Positions 18,754 to 27,382 of a stretch of DNA of 64,000 nt are shown piece after piece. The DNA lies in the NCBI RefSeq assembly GCF_022761015.1, contig NZ_JAKWJQ010000003.1:124001-188000 (forward strand), written 5' to 3'. This stretch comes from Humibacter sp. RRB41. GTDB lineage: Bacteria; Actinomycetota; Actinomycetes; Actinomycetales; Microbacteriaceae. The notes under the pieces were generated by a model. The model worked only from the letters and a program-made list of their open reading frames with translations. It ran no database searches and had not been told where the DNA came from. The first letter of the stretch is position 1, and every line of letters begins with the position of its first letter. Position numbers and translations under genes: made by a program.

Positions 18754-20403
18754 GTGTCGACCCAGATCACGGGCATCGGCGTCGGGCACGGCATCGCCGT
18801 TGGTCCCGCGCTGCGCATGCCCGACCCGATCGGTGAGCCGCCGGACGTCGAGTCGCAGTTGGAGGCGCTCGACGAGTACGCCCGCGTCGAGGAGGCGCTC
18901 ACCGCCGTCACCGACGAGCTCGTCGATCTCGGGCGTCGCGCGGGCGGCGATGCCGAGGGCATCCTCGAGGCGCAGTCTCTGATGGCGCAGGACCCTGCCG
19001 TCGTCGATGACATCAGGCAGCGGGTCGGCGACGGCAAGACCGCCGAGCGGTCCGTGTACGAAGCCTACGAGGGCTATGCGCGGGTGCTCGAAGGCCTCGG
19101 CGACAACCCGGCAGCGCGCGGAGCGGATGTCCGGGATGTCGCCCGTCGCGTCATCGCGCGGCTCCGCGGCGTGGCTCTTCCGGCCGTTCCGCAGTCCGAG
19201 ACCCCGTTCGTTCTCGTCGCCTACGATCTGGCGCCCGCCGACACCGCCACCCTCGACCTGTCGAAGGTGCTCGCGCTCGTCACGCGCGACGGCAGCAACG
19301 CGTCGCACACCGCCATCCTGGCGCGTAACAAGAACATCGTCGCGATCGTCGGAGCTGCGGGCAGCGACGTCATCGTGAACGGGCAGACCGTCATCGTCGA
19401 TGCCGAGTCGGGCCAGGTGGTCACCGATCCCGACCTCGCCGCGTTGGCCGTCGCCGCCGAGCGCGGAGGGCGGGTCATTGCCCCGCGCCCGCTCACCCCT
19501 GGCGCGCTTTCCGACGGAACGCCCGTTCCGCTGCTTGCCAACGTCGGATCGCCCGAGGAAGCCGCACCCGCTGTCGCCCTCGGGGCTGAAGGCGTCGGCC
19601 TGTTCCGCACCGAGTTCTTGTACCTGGATGCCCGCAGTGCGCCGTCGGTGGAGCTCCAGCGCTCTCGCTACCGCGACCTGATGTCCGCGTTCGCCGGTCG
19701 CAAGGTCGTGGTGCGCGTGCTGGATGCCGGCGCCGACAAACAACTCGCCTTCCTCGGTCACACGCACGAGGAGAACCCTGCGCTGGGGCGTCGAGGCATC
19801 CGCGCCCTGCGCGAGCACGAGGACGTGCTGCGCGATCAGCTGACTGCGCTCGTCGGCGCGCAGAGCGACACCGGCGCGGAGCTCTGGGTGATGGCGCCGA
19901 TGGTCGCGGATGTCGACGAGACGGCCTATTTCGTCAGCCTGGCGCGCTCGCTCGGCCTGGGGACCGTCGGCGTCACGGTCGAGGTGCCCGCGGCCGCAGT
20001 GCTGGCCGACCAGGTGGTTCCACTCTGCGATTTCGTCAGCATCGGTACGAACGATCTGACCCAGTACACGCTGGCCGCCGACCGCATGCTCGGCTTGGTC
20101 GCGCAGTATCAGGACCCGTGGCATCCGGCGGTGCTCCGCCTGATCAAGCTGATCGGGGATGCCGGCCACGCGTCGCACACACCGGTCGGCGTGTGCGGTG
20201 AGGCGGCATCCGACCCCCTGATGGCGATCGTGCTCGTCGGTCTGGGCGCCGAAGACCTCTCGATGTCGCCAGGCGCGATCGGCGATGTGCGGGCGGCCCT
20301 CGCCGGCGTCACCCTGGCGCGTGCCCGCGAACTCGCGGAGCGCACGTTGACCCAGACCAGCGCCGCCGCAGCCCGAGCCGTCGTCGCCGAAGCCCTGGCC
20401 TGA
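18754..20403 (+). CDS. ptsI: PTS enzyme I (phosphoenolpyruvate-protein phosphotransferase)
   Basis: A 549-residue cytoplasmic enzyme that takes phosphate from PEP and passes it to HPr. The phosphorylated histidine is in DGSNASHTAILAR (about residue 187). The C-terminal PEP-binding barrel shows GVGLFRTEFLYLD, VRVLDAGADKQLAF and the catalytic cysteine in PVGVCGEAASDP. The length is slightly under the usual 560-575. GTG start at a leaderless-type promoter. No ptsH is next to it; IIA and IIB proteins lie at 41.5-42.3 kb. Confidence 0.95.
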   Translation: MSTQITGIGVGHGIAVGPALRMPDPIGEPPDVESQLEALDEYARVEEALTAVTDELVDLGRRAGGDAEGILEAQSLMAQDPAVVDDIRQRVGDGKTAERSVYEAYEGYARVLEGLGDNPAARGADVRDVARRVIARLRGVALPAVPQSETPFVLVAYDLAPADTATLDLSKVLALVTRDGSNASHTAILARNKNIVAIVGAAGSDVIVNGQTVIVDAESGQVVTDPDLAALAVAAERGGRVIAPRPLTPGALSDGTPVPLLANVGSPEEAAPAVALGAEGVGLFRTEFLYLDARSAPSVELQRSRYRDLMSAFAGRKVVVRVLDAGADKQLAFLGHTHEENPALGRRGIRALREHEDVLRDQLTALVGAQSDTGAELWVMAPMVADVDETAYFVSLARSLGLGTVGVTVEVPAAAVLADQVVPLCDFVSIGTNDLTQYTLAADRMLGLVAQYQDPWHPAVLRLIKLIGDAGHASHTPVGVCGEAASDPLMAIVLVGLGAEDLSMSPGAIGDVRAALAGVTLARARELAERTLTQTSAAAARAVVAEALA

Positions 20404-20425
20404 GCATTACCGGCACCGGCGACCC

Positions 20426-20431
20426 TAGGCT
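20426..20431 (+). promoter_or_regulatory. -10 element, leaderless type
   Basis: TAGGCT ends 6 nt before ATG 20438. Confidence 0.5.
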
Positions 20432-20437
20432 GGACGG

Positions 20438-21736
20438 ATGGATGCACGGACCTTCCCCATCGACCAGCAGTCGGCCGAACGGCTGGCGGCCGACGGCCTG
20501 AGGCTCGGCCTTGTCGACACCTCGGATCGTGAGGCGCTCGCAAACTGGGACGAGGCCGACTATCGCGGATTCCACGACCGCCGGCCCGAGCAGGAGACGA
20601 TCGACCAGCACCAGCGACTGGCCGCATACCGCCGCACGACGGGCGTGTGGGATGCCTCCATTCCCGAGCCGGGCATCCCCGTCGCCACCGTCGCGAGCTG
20701 GGTCGACGAGCTGACTGTGCCTGGGGGCGCTGTCGACGCCTGGGCGATCAGCTCCGTCACCGTCGCACCCACCCATCGCCGACGTGGCGTAGCCCGCGCG
20801 CTCCTCGAGTCCGAGCTGCGTACCGCGGTGGCCGGCGGAGTGCCGGTCGCGTCGCTCACGGTGTCGGAGGCGACCATCTACGGTCGCTTCGGGTTCGGAC
20901 CCGCGACGCAGGTCGGCGACCTCACGATCGACACCAAGCGGGCGGGATGGAGCGGGCCTGTGGCATCCGGACGCATCGGCTTCGTCTCGCTGCAGACGCT
21001 CGCGGAGACTGCACGCGACGTGGCCGACCGAGCGCGCCGGGCAACCCCTGGCGACTTCGCGCTCGACGAGCACCTGTGGGGGAGTCTCGTCGGCACGGTC
21101 GGCGACCGCGACAAGCAGAGCGCCTCGCTGCGCGCCGTGCGCTACGACGACGAGCGCGGCGAGCCCCAGGGCTTCGCCGTCTACAAGCTCGTCGAGAACA
21201 AGAGCGACTTCTCGAAGCACACGGTCGACGTGCGCTATCTCCGCGCAGCGACCGACGACGCGTATGCGGCGATGTGGCGGTTCCTCGTCGAACTCGATCT
21301 CGTCGCGAAGGTGCGGTACGACGTCGCTTCAGCGGACGAGGCGGTGTTGTGGATGCTTCGCGACATCCGCGCGGCCTCCGTCACGCTGCACGACCACCAC
21401 TGGCTGCGCGTGCTCGACGTGAAGGCAGCGCTCGAAGCCCGCACCTACGGCCCTCCCGCGTCGCTGGTCATCCGCGTCACCGACGACCTGTCCTTCGCGC
21501 GGGGAACCTTCCGACTCGATGTGAGCGACGGCGGCTCGGCGATCGTCACCGCGACGGATGCTTCGCCCGACCTGACGATGAACGTCGCCGCGCTCTCCGC
21601 TCTCTACCTCGGCGGCGCGAAGGCGACGACACTGGCGCGTGCCGGCCGGGTCGTCGAGCACCGGCCAGGCTCTCTGTCGCGCTTCGACGCGTCCTTCCGT
21701 GCAGACACCACGCCGCACCTCAGCTTCTGGTACTGA
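20438..21736 (+). CDS. Eis-like GNAT acetyltransferase with SCP2-type C-terminus
   Basis: A 432-residue protein with the three-part Eis layout: N-terminal GNAT domain (acetyl-CoA loop VAPTHRRRGVARALL near residue 110), a second GNAT-like region, and a C-terminal sterol-carrier-like domain (FRLDVSDGGSAIV, SALYLGG). The tyrosine in ATIYGRFGFG corresponds to the general acid. The chain ends LSFWY; Eis uses its C-terminal carboxylate as general base, so an intact end matters. Mycobacterial Eis acetylates aminoglycosides and proteins; the substrate here is not known. Confidence 0.85.
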   Translation: MDARTFPIDQQSAERLAADGLRLGLVDTSDREALANWDEADYRGFHDRRPEQETIDQHQRLAAYRRTTGVWDASIPEPGIPVATVASWVDELTVPGGAVDAWAISSVTVAPTHRRRGVARALLESELRTAVAGGVPVASLTVSEATIYGRFGFGPATQVGDLTIDTKRAGWSGPVASGRIGFVSLQTLAETARDVADRARRATPGDFALDEHLWGSLVGTVGDRDKQSASLRAVRYDDERGEPQGFAVYKLVENKSDFSKHTVDVRYLRAATDDAYAAMWRFLVELDLVAKVRYDVASADEAVLWMLRDIRAASVTLHDHHWLRVLDVKAALEARTYGPPASLVIRVTDDLSFARGTFRLDVSDGGSAIVTATDASPDLTMNVAALSALYLGGAKATTLARAGRVVEHRPGSLSRFDASFRADTTPHLSFWY

Positions 21737-21742
21737 CGGCCT

Positions 21743-21802
21743 CTCGCTGATCGACGGGGTCTCGAGTAGCGTCCGCCTCGGCGCGCTACTCGGCCAGCAG
21801 GG
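21743..21802. repeat. Copy of the CGACCAGCGG palindromic repeat
   Basis: A diverged copy reading CTCGCTGATCGACGGGG, then GGTCTCGAGTAG, then GCGCTACTCGGCCAGCAGGG. It fills the gap between the Eis-like stop and the sdhB stop and may serve as a bidirectional terminator. Confidence 0.65.
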
Positions 21803-21806
21803 TTGC

Positions 21807-22571
21807 TCAGCGGTGTCCTCGCATGATCGCCTGCTTGACCTCGGCGATCGCCTGCGTGACCTGGATGCCGCGGGGGCAGGCATCCGTGCAGTTGAAGGTC
21901 GTGCGGCAGCGCCACACGCCTTCCTTCTCGTTGAGGATGTCGAGACGCACCTGCGCCTCGTCGTCGCGCGAATCGAAGATGAAGCGGTGTGCGTTCACGA
22001 TCGCCGCCGGGCCGAAGTACTGGCCGTCTGTCCAGAACACCGGGCAGCTGGAGGTGCACGCTGCGCACAGGATGCACTTGGTCGTGTCGTCGAAGCGGGC
22101 ACGGTCGGCGACGGACTGGATGCGCTCCTTACCCTCCGGCGGCGCCGAATTGGCCTGCAGGAACGGCTGCACCTCGCGGTACGACTCGAAGAACGGATCC
22201 ATGTCGACGACGAGGTCCTTCTCCAGCGGAAGGCCCTTGATGGCCTCCACGTAGATGGGCTTCTGCACGTCGAGGTCTTTGATCAGCGTCTTGCATGCGA
22301 GGCGGTTGCGGCCGTTGATGCGCATGGCATCCGATCCGCAGACGCCGTGTGCGCAGGAGCGGCGGAACGTGAGCGAACCGTCCTGCTCCCACTTGATCTT
22401 GTGCAGGGCATCCAGGATGCGGTCCGTCGGGTACATCTCGACGTCGTAGTCCTGCCAGTGCGGCTCGGAGTCCACGTCGGGGTCGAAGCGGCGGATGATC
22501 AGCGTCACGACGAACGACTTGATCGGCGCGGGAGCCTCGGGTGCAGGGGCGTCAGCGACGGCGGTGGACAT
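21807..22571 (-). CDS. sdhB: Succinate dehydrogenase iron-sulfur subunit
   Basis: The 254-residue electron-transfer subunit between SdhA flavin and membrane quinone. The [2Fe-2S] ligands are in RRSCAHGVCGSDAM; the ferredoxin-type cysteines for [4Fe-4S] and [3Fe-4S] are in CILCAACTSSCPVFW and TTFNCTDACPRGI. The ATG immediately follows the sdhA TAG stop. It is the last gene of sdhCDAB. Confidence 0.97.
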   Translation of the reverse strand: MSTAVADAPAPEAPAPIKSFVVTLIIRRFDPDVDSEPHWQDYDVEMYPTDRILDALHKIKWEQDGSLTFRRSCAHGVCGSDAMRINGRNRLACKTLIKDLDVQKPIYVEAIKGLPLEKDLVVDMDPFFESYREVQPFLQANSAPPEGKERIQSVADRARFDDTTKCILCAACTSSCPVFWTDGQYFGPAAIVNAHRFIFDSRDDEAQVRLDILNEKEGVWRCRTTFNCTDACPRGIQVTQAIAEVKQAIMRGHR

Positions 22572-24389
22572 CTAGTACTTCCTCTCCATCGGCTGGTATC
22601 GAGTGACCACGACGGGTTTCCAGTCGAGCTTGATGTGGTCAGCCGCGTTCGACGAGTGCGGGTCGCCGGTGAGGTAGGCCATGGTGTGCTTCATGTAGTT
22701 CTCGTCGTCGCGCTTCGGGAAGTCGTCGCGCATGTGGCCGCCGCGGCTCTCCTTGCGGTTGCGTGCTGAGAACACGACGACCTCGGCGAGATCGAGCAGG
22801 AAGCCGAGTTCGACGGCCTCGAGCAGGTCGGTGTTGAACCGCTTGCCCTTGTCCTGCACCTGCACGTTGCGGTAACGCTCGCGCAAGCCGTGGATGGTCT
22901 CCGTCACAGCGGCGAGCGTGTCGTCGGTGCGGAACACCTGCGCGTTGCGGTCCATCTCGTCTTGCAGTTCCTTGCGGATCGCCGCGATGCGCTCGGTGCC
23001 GGTGGAGTTGCGCAGGCCGTCGAGGAGGTCGCGAACGCCCGCGGCCGGGTCCTCGGGCAGGGGCACGAATTCCGCCGTCTTCACGTACTCGACCGCGTTG
23101 CGACCGCTGCGCTTGCCGAAGACGTTGATGTCCAGAAGCGAGTTGGTGCCGAGGCGGTTCGAGCCGTGCACGGACACGCACGCGCACTCGCCCGCCGCGT
23201 ACAGACCGGGCACGACAGTCGTGTTGTCGATGAGCACCTCGGCGTTGTTGTTGGTCGGGATGCCGCCCATCGCGTAGTGCGCCGTCGGCATCACAGGAAC
23301 CGGCTCGACGACCGGGTCGACACCGAGGTACGTGCGGGCGAACTCCGTGATGTCGGGCAGCTTCGTCTCCAGCACCTCCGCGCCGAGGTGGGTGCAGTCC
23401 AGCAGCACGTAGTCCTTGTTCGGGCCGGCGCCGCGCCCCTCGAGCACCTCTTGCACCATGCTGCGGGCGACGATGTCACGCGGCGCGAGGTCCTTGATCG
23501 TCGGCGCGTAGCGCTCCATGAAGCGCTCGCCCGTGCCGTTGCGCAGAATCGCGCCCTCGCCGCGGGCGCCTTCGGTGAGCAGGATGCCCAGCCCGGCCAA
23601 CCCGGTCGGGTGGAACTGGAAGAACTCCATGTCTTCCAGCGGGAGCTGCTTGCGCCACACGATGCCGACACCGTCTCCGGTCAGCGTGTGCGCGTTCGAC
23701 GTGGTCTTGTAGATCTTGCCGAATCCGCCGGTGGCGAAGATCACGGCCTTGCTCTGGAACACGTGCAGCTCGCCGGTGGCCAGCTCGTATGCCACGACGC
23801 CTGACGGACGACGCTGCGTCTTTCCGTCCGCGTCTTCGACGTCGGTCATCAGCAGGTCGAGCACGTAGTACTCGTTGAAGAAGTTGATGCCGAGCCTGAC
23901 GCAGTTCTGGAACAGCGTCTGCAGGATCATGTGGCCGGTGCGGTCCGCTGCGTAGCAGGCACGGCGCACGGCCGCCTTGCCGTGATCACGCGTGTGACCG
24001 CCGAACCGACGCTGATCGATCTTGCCTTCCGGCGTGCGGTTGAACGGCAGACCCATGTTCTCGAGGTCGATGACCGCGTCGATCGCTTCTTTCGCGAGGA
24101 TCTCCGCGGCATCCTGATCGACCAGGTAGTCACCGCCCTTGACAGTGTCGTAGGTGTGCCACTCCCAGTTGTCTTCCTCCACGTTCGACAGTGCAGCTGC
24201 CATGCCGCCCTGCGCCGCACCCGTGTGCGACCTCGTGGGGTAGAGCTTGGAGATGACGGCCGTCTTCGCGTGCGGTCCGGCCTCGATCGCGGCGCGCATG
24301 CCGCCGCCGCCTGCACCGACGATGACGATGTCGAACTGGTGATAGTGCACGCCGTCGATCACGGCTCCGTCTGCGATCTGTTCAGTCAC
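22572..24389 (-). CDS. sdhA: Succinate dehydrogenase flavoprotein subunit
   Basis: Oxidises succinate to fumarate in the TCA cycle and respiratory chain. The 605-residue protein has the FAD loop [10 protein letters not shown] (25-34), the covalent-FAD histidine at His55 ([10 protein letters not shown]), the active-site [11 protein letters not shown] segment and the arginine-rich [13 protein letters not shown] near the C-terminus. The length is normal and no residues are missing. Confidence 0.98.
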   Translation of the reverse strand: MTEQIADGAVIDGVHYHQFDIVIVGAGGGGMRAAIEAGPHAKTAVISKLYPTRSHTGAAQGGMAAALSNVEEDNWEWHTYDTVKGGDYLVDQDAAEILAKEAIDAVIDLENMGLPFNRTPEGKIDQRRFGGHTRDHGKAAVRRACYAADRTGHMILQTLFQNCVRLGINFFNEYYVLDLLMTDVEDADGKTQRRPSGVVAYELATGELHVFQSKAVIFATGGFGKIYKTTSNAHTLTGDGVGIVWRKQLPLEDMEFFQFHPTGLAGLGILLTEGARGEGAILRNGTGERFMERYAPTIKDLAPRDIVARSMVQEVLEGRGAGPNKDYVLLDCTHLGAEVLETKLPDITEFARTYLGVDPVVEPVPVMPTAHYAMGGIPTNNNAEVLIDNTTVVPGLYAAGECACVSVHGSNRLGTNSLLDINVFGKRSGRNAVEYVKTAEFVPLPEDPAAGVRDLLDGLRNSTGTERIAAIRKELQDEMDRNAQVFRTDDTLAAVTETIHGLRERYRNVQVQDKGKRFNTDLLEAVELGFLLDLAEVVVFSARNRKESRGGHMRDDFPKRDDENYMKHTMAYLTGDPHSSNAADHIKLDWKPVVVTRYQPMERKY

Positions 24390-24449
24390 GTGGGGGTTTC
24401 CGTAGCTTTCGGTTCGTTGTGCGCCGTCGGAGGTGCGGTGCCGTCGGGC

Positions 24450-24902
24450 TTACTTGGTGATGGTCGAGCAGAAGTCGGGCAGCAGGTTCGCCGGCGCGCC
24501 AGACGGGCACGGGTCGAAGAACGTCACCGTGTAGGTGCCCAACAGAATCAGGATGACCACAGCGGCCAGGATCAGCAGCTTCAGAGTGCGGTTGATCGTG
24601 CGGTTGTGCGCGTAGTCGTTGACGATCGTGCGCATGCCGTTGCCACCGTGGATCAGCGCGAGCCACAGCATCAGACCGTCCCAGATCCGCCAGAACGGAT
24701 CGGCCCACTTGCCGGCGACGAATCCGAAGTCGACAGCCTTGATGCCCTCGCCGAGCACCAGGTTGACGATCAGGTGGCCGAAGATGAGCACGACCAGCAG
24801 CACGCCGGAGGCGCGCATGTACAGCCATCCCCACTTCTCCCAGTTCACGCCCTTCGAGCGTGCGGGGCGCGACGGGGTACGAGGTGCCTCGATCGTGGTC
24901 AC
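24450..24902 (-). CDS. sdhD: Succinate dehydrogenase membrane anchor subunit
   Basis: A 150-residue protein with three membrane helices (about 28-50, 70-90, 108-128). The histidine in LIFGHLIVNLV is a candidate heme ligand, and LIHGGNGMRTIVNDYA is the typical third-helix approach. GTG 24902 overlaps the sdhC stop by 4 nt (GTGA). A 60-base gap precedes sdhA. Confidence 0.92.
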   Translation of the reverse strand: MTTIEAPRTPSRPARSKGVNWEKWGWLYMRASGVLLVVLIFGHLIVNLVLGEGIKAVDFGFVAGKWADPFWRIWDGLMLWLALIHGGNGMRTIVNDYAHNRTINRTLKLLILAAVVILILLGTYTVTFFDPCPSGAPANLLPDFCSTITK

Positions 24903-25321
24903 GAAGCGCTCCCCTCGGTGAAGACGTTGTGCAACTGCACGGGAGCGAAGCCGAGCATCAAAACCACCCACAGCACGATGACGGTCCAGAACATGACCTT
25001 CTGGTACTTGGCGCCTTTGCTCCAGAAGTCGATCAGGATGATGCGGATGCCGTTGAGCGCATGGAAGGCGATCGCCGCGACGAGCGCGGTCTCACCGAGA
25101 CCCATGATCGGGTTCTTGTACGTGCCGATCACCGCGTTGTACGCCTGCGGGCTGATGCCGAGAACCACGGAGTCGAGAATGTGGACGAGCAAGAAGAAGA
25201 AGATCGCCACACCGGTGATGCGATGCAGCACCCACGACCACATGCCCTCACGACCCCGATACAGCGTTCCCCCGGGCCGACTCTTGGTCGGCTCGAGAGT
25301 GTCTGCCGTTTCTGCTGGCAC
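24899..25321 (-). CDS. sdhC: Succinate dehydrogenase cytochrome b556 subunit
   Basis: A 140-residue heme-binding anchor with three helices. The LHRITGVAIFFFLLVHILD segment carries the conserved HR and the heme histidine; AFHALNGIRIILID follows. I place the start at GTG 25321 because AGGGAGGG ends six bases upstream. A longer frame from 25363 would bury this ribosome binding site. It is the first gene of the sdh operon. Confidence 0.93.
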   Translation of the reverse strand: MPAETADTLEPTKSRPGGTLYRGREGMWSWVLHRITGVAIFFFLLVHILDSVVLGISPQAYNAVIGTYKNPIMGLGETALVAAIAFHALNGIRIILIDFWSKGAKYQKVMFWTVIVLWVVLMLGFAPVQLHNVFTEGSAS

Positions 25322-25440
25322 GGACAACCCTCCCTGGTCAAGTACGGTGCGCGAGCGCCTCACTCGGCGTGATCACACGCGGATTCGGCGCGCGAATCAG
25401 TCTACGTCCCGGCCACGCCACTCGCTTCCAAGGGCAGCCT

Positions 25441-25464
25441 AACTGTCTCGATGTCGAGACAGTT
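25441..25464. promoter_or_regulatory. 24-bp perfect palindrome upstream of sdhC
   Basis: AACTGTCTCGA (25441-25451) and TCGAGACAGTT (25454-25464) surround TG. It lies about 120 bases before sdhC and about 110 before the divergent arsR. The short, symmetrical, AT-ended form fits a dimeric repressor site better than a terminator. The factor is unknown. Confidence 0.5.
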
Positions 25465-25574
25465 TGCATGTGCGCGCCGGTCCCCGGCGAGACGAGGCGC
25501 TCCGCTGTCATTTATTGCCGCCCACAACGTCTGGATGCGACAACACGTGCCAGCGGACGCGCGGAACTCGGGCG

Positions 25575-25604
25575 TTGACAAGGCAGCGGCATCATGATTA
25601 GTTA
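25575..25604 (+). promoter_or_regulatory. arsR promoter
   Basis: TTGACA (25575-25580), an 18-bp spacer and TAGTTA (25599-25604). The -10 ends 5 nt before GTG 25610, so the transcript is probably leaderless. Confidence 0.65.
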
Positions 25605-25618
25605 AGTGAGTGCTTAAC
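25601..25618. promoter_or_regulatory. ArsR autoregulatory operator candidate
   Basis: GTTAAG (25601-25606), six bases, CTTAAC (25613-25618). It overlaps both the -10 element and the GTG start codon, so bound repressor would block initiation. Confidence 0.6.
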
Positions 25619-25990
25619 CAATTGGATGACGTGTTCCACGCCCTCGCCGACCCGAGTCGTCGAGCGATCGTGGAACGGCTTGCCGAGGGGGAGGCATCCG
25701 TCAGCGAGCTCGCGAGGCCGCTGCCGATGTCTCTGCCTGCCGTCATCCAGCACCTGCAGGTGCTCGAGGCCAGCGGACTCGTGAGCAGCACCAAGGCCGG
25801 ACGTGTGCGCACCTGCCGTCTCGATCTGGACGCCCTCGACCGGGCGCAGTCCTGGTTCCAGGCGCGCCGAGCCGACTGGAACCAGCGTCTCGACCGGCTG
25901 GGGGAGTACCTCGGCGGGGCGCAGGGTACGGCGGCCAACGAGCACAGAGCGGCAAGCACCGAGCGGCAAGCACCGAGTCGCAAACACTGA
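25610..25990 (+). CDS. ArsR-family transcriptional regulator
   Basis: A 126-residue winged-helix repressor of the SRPBCC-linked ArsR group. The HTH lies at about 8-75 (LADPSRRAIVERLAEGEASV, LPAVIQHLQVLEASGLV). No arsenic-type cysteine box is present. The last 15 residues come from a 14-bp tandem repeat. It is followed 41 bases later by an AHSA1-type SRPBCC gene, a very common pairing in which the ArsR protein represses the pair. GTG start, leaderless. Confidence 0.88.
   Translation: MLNQLDDVFHALADPSRRAIVERLAEGEASVSELARPLPMSLPAVIQHLQVLEASGLVSSTKAGRVRTCRLDLDALDRAQSWFQARRADWNQRLDRLGEYLGGAQGTAANEHRAASTERQAPSRKH
25948..25989 (+). repeat. Three 14-bp tandem repeats in the arsR 3' end
   Basis: AGCGGCAAGCACCG occurs at 25948-25961 and 25962-25975, followed by the diverged AGTCGCAAACACTG at 25976-25989. 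Since 14 is not a multiple of three, copy-number change would alter the ArsR C-terminus. Confidence 0.75.
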
Positions 25991-26031
25991 GCACAACGCC
26001 ACGACACGCAAGATCGATAGGAGAAACGACT

Positions 26032-26490
26032 ATGCCAGAACGATTCACAACCCACGACACGATGGTTCTCGAGCGCCGTTACGCGGCCTCGGCACCGGCG
26101 GTCTTCGCCGCATGGGCGGATGAGACGGCGAAGCGCGGCTGGTTCCTGGGCGGCGAGCCCGGCGACGGGTCCGACTACTCGCTCGACTTCAGTATCGGCG
26201 GCCACGAGATCGTGCGGAGTAGCGCCCCCGATGGCAACGACTACACCTACGTCGCGGAATACCGCGACATCGTGCAGAACGAGCGCATCGTCTACCTCAA
26301 CCACATGCTCCGCGGCGACACCCGCATCTCGGTCTCGCTGACCTCCGTCGAGTTCCTGCCTGACGACGCGGGGACCAGACTGCTGCTGACCGAACATGGC
26401 ATCTATCTCGACGGCGAGGACAAGCCCGAGTACCGCACGCAGGGCATCTCGCACCAGCTCGACGCTCTCGGAGAGACCCTCGCGCGTTAG
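26032..26490 (+). CDS. SRPBCC (AHSA1-like) domain protein
   Basis: A 152-residue START/Bet v1-type fold protein. Family marks are RYAASAPAVFAAWADE, the KRGWFLGGE segment, RDIVQNERIVY and the C-terminal GISHQLDALGETL. These proteins bind small hydrophobic ligands, but the ligand and reaction are unknown. It is probably co-transcribed with, and repressed by, the ArsR gene upstream. Confidence 0.87.
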   Translation: MPERFTTHDTMVLERRYAASAPAVFAAWADETAKRGWFLGGEPGDGSDYSLDFSIGGHEIVRSSAPDGNDYTYVAEYRDIVQNERIVYLNHMLRGDTRISVSLTSVEFLPDDAGTRLLLTEHGIYLDGEDKPEYRTQGISHQLDALGETLAR

Positions 26491-26584
26491 GCACTCTTCG
26501 CCGTCAGAGCAACTGCGACGATTGCGTCGAGACGGGGTTCGCCGGGTGGCAGCCAGGTCACGGCACGTGGTGCATGCTCGAAGC

Positions 26585-27379
26585 ATGACTCAAGGGGATG
26601 TCTCCATCGGCGTGGCCGGAACACTCGGCCCCGACGCGATCGCCCGCCTCGCACCGGCGGTCGAGCAGGCGGGGTTCCGCTCGCTGTGGGTCAACGACAC
26701 CCCAGGCGGTGACTCCATCGCCGCACTCGAGGCCGCTGCGGATGCCACGACCAGCCTCGCCCTCGCCACCGGCGTCATCCCCGTCGATCGCCGCCACGCC
26801 GACGCGATCGTCGCCGCCGTGCAACGTGCCGAGCTTCCCGAACATCGTGTGGTGCTCGGCATCGGATCCGGTGCCGCCCGCCGCGGAGCGCTCGCTCTCG
26901 TCGGCGAGGCCGTCGCTGCGCTGCACGAGGGACTCGCAGCACGCGTTCTCGTCGGCGCGCTCGGCCCGAAGATGCGCCAGCTCGGCGCCCAGCAGGCCGA
27001 CGGCGTGCTGCTGAGCTGGCTCACCCCCGATGCGGCGACGGGGCAGGCGCAGGAGGCGCACGGACGGGCACCCGGCGCCCACGTCGCGCTCTACGTACGC
27101 ACCGCGCTGGAGGCCACGGCGTCGGCCAGGCTCGCGGAGGAGGCAGCTCGATACGGCAGCTACCCGGCGTACGCCGCGAACTTCGCGCGGCTGGGCATCG
27201 CACCGCAGCAGACGGTGCTCGATGCGACCACGTTCGAGGCGGGCATCCGCCTCTACCGCGACGCCGTCGACGAGGTCGTGCTGCGCGTCATCGCCCCAGG
27301 CGATTCGGTCGACGACCACCTGCGCTTCATCGAGGCGGCCGCCGAACGGATCAGAGCTGCTGAGGTTCAGGGCCGCTGA
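26585..27379 (+). CDS. LLM-class (F420/FMN-dependent) oxidoreductase
   Basis: A 264-residue luciferase-like TIM barrel, shorter than the usual 290-340. Visible segments are FRSLWVNDTPGGDSI, LALATGVIPVDRR, HRVVLGIGSGA, GALGPKMRQLGAQQADGVLLSW and a late VVLRVIAPGDSVDDHLRF. The cofactor (FMN or F420) cannot be decided. ATG 26585 follows CATGCT by 6 nt; an upstream extension reads antisense-like through the SRPBCC gene. It converges on corA with three bases between the stops. Confidence 0.85.
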   Translation: MTQGDVSIGVAGTLGPDAIARLAPAVEQAGFRSLWVNDTPGGDSIAALEAAADATTSLALATGVIPVDRRHADAIVAAVQRAELPEHRVVLGIGSGAARRGALALVGEAVAALHEGLAARVLVGALGPKMRQLGAQQADGVLLSWLTPDAATGQAQEAHGRAPGAHVALYVRTALEATASARLAEEAARYGSYPAYAANFARLGIAPQQTVLDATTFEAGIRLYRDAVDEVVLRVIAPGDSVDDHLRFIEAAAERIRAAEVQGR

Positions 27380-27382
27380 GGT

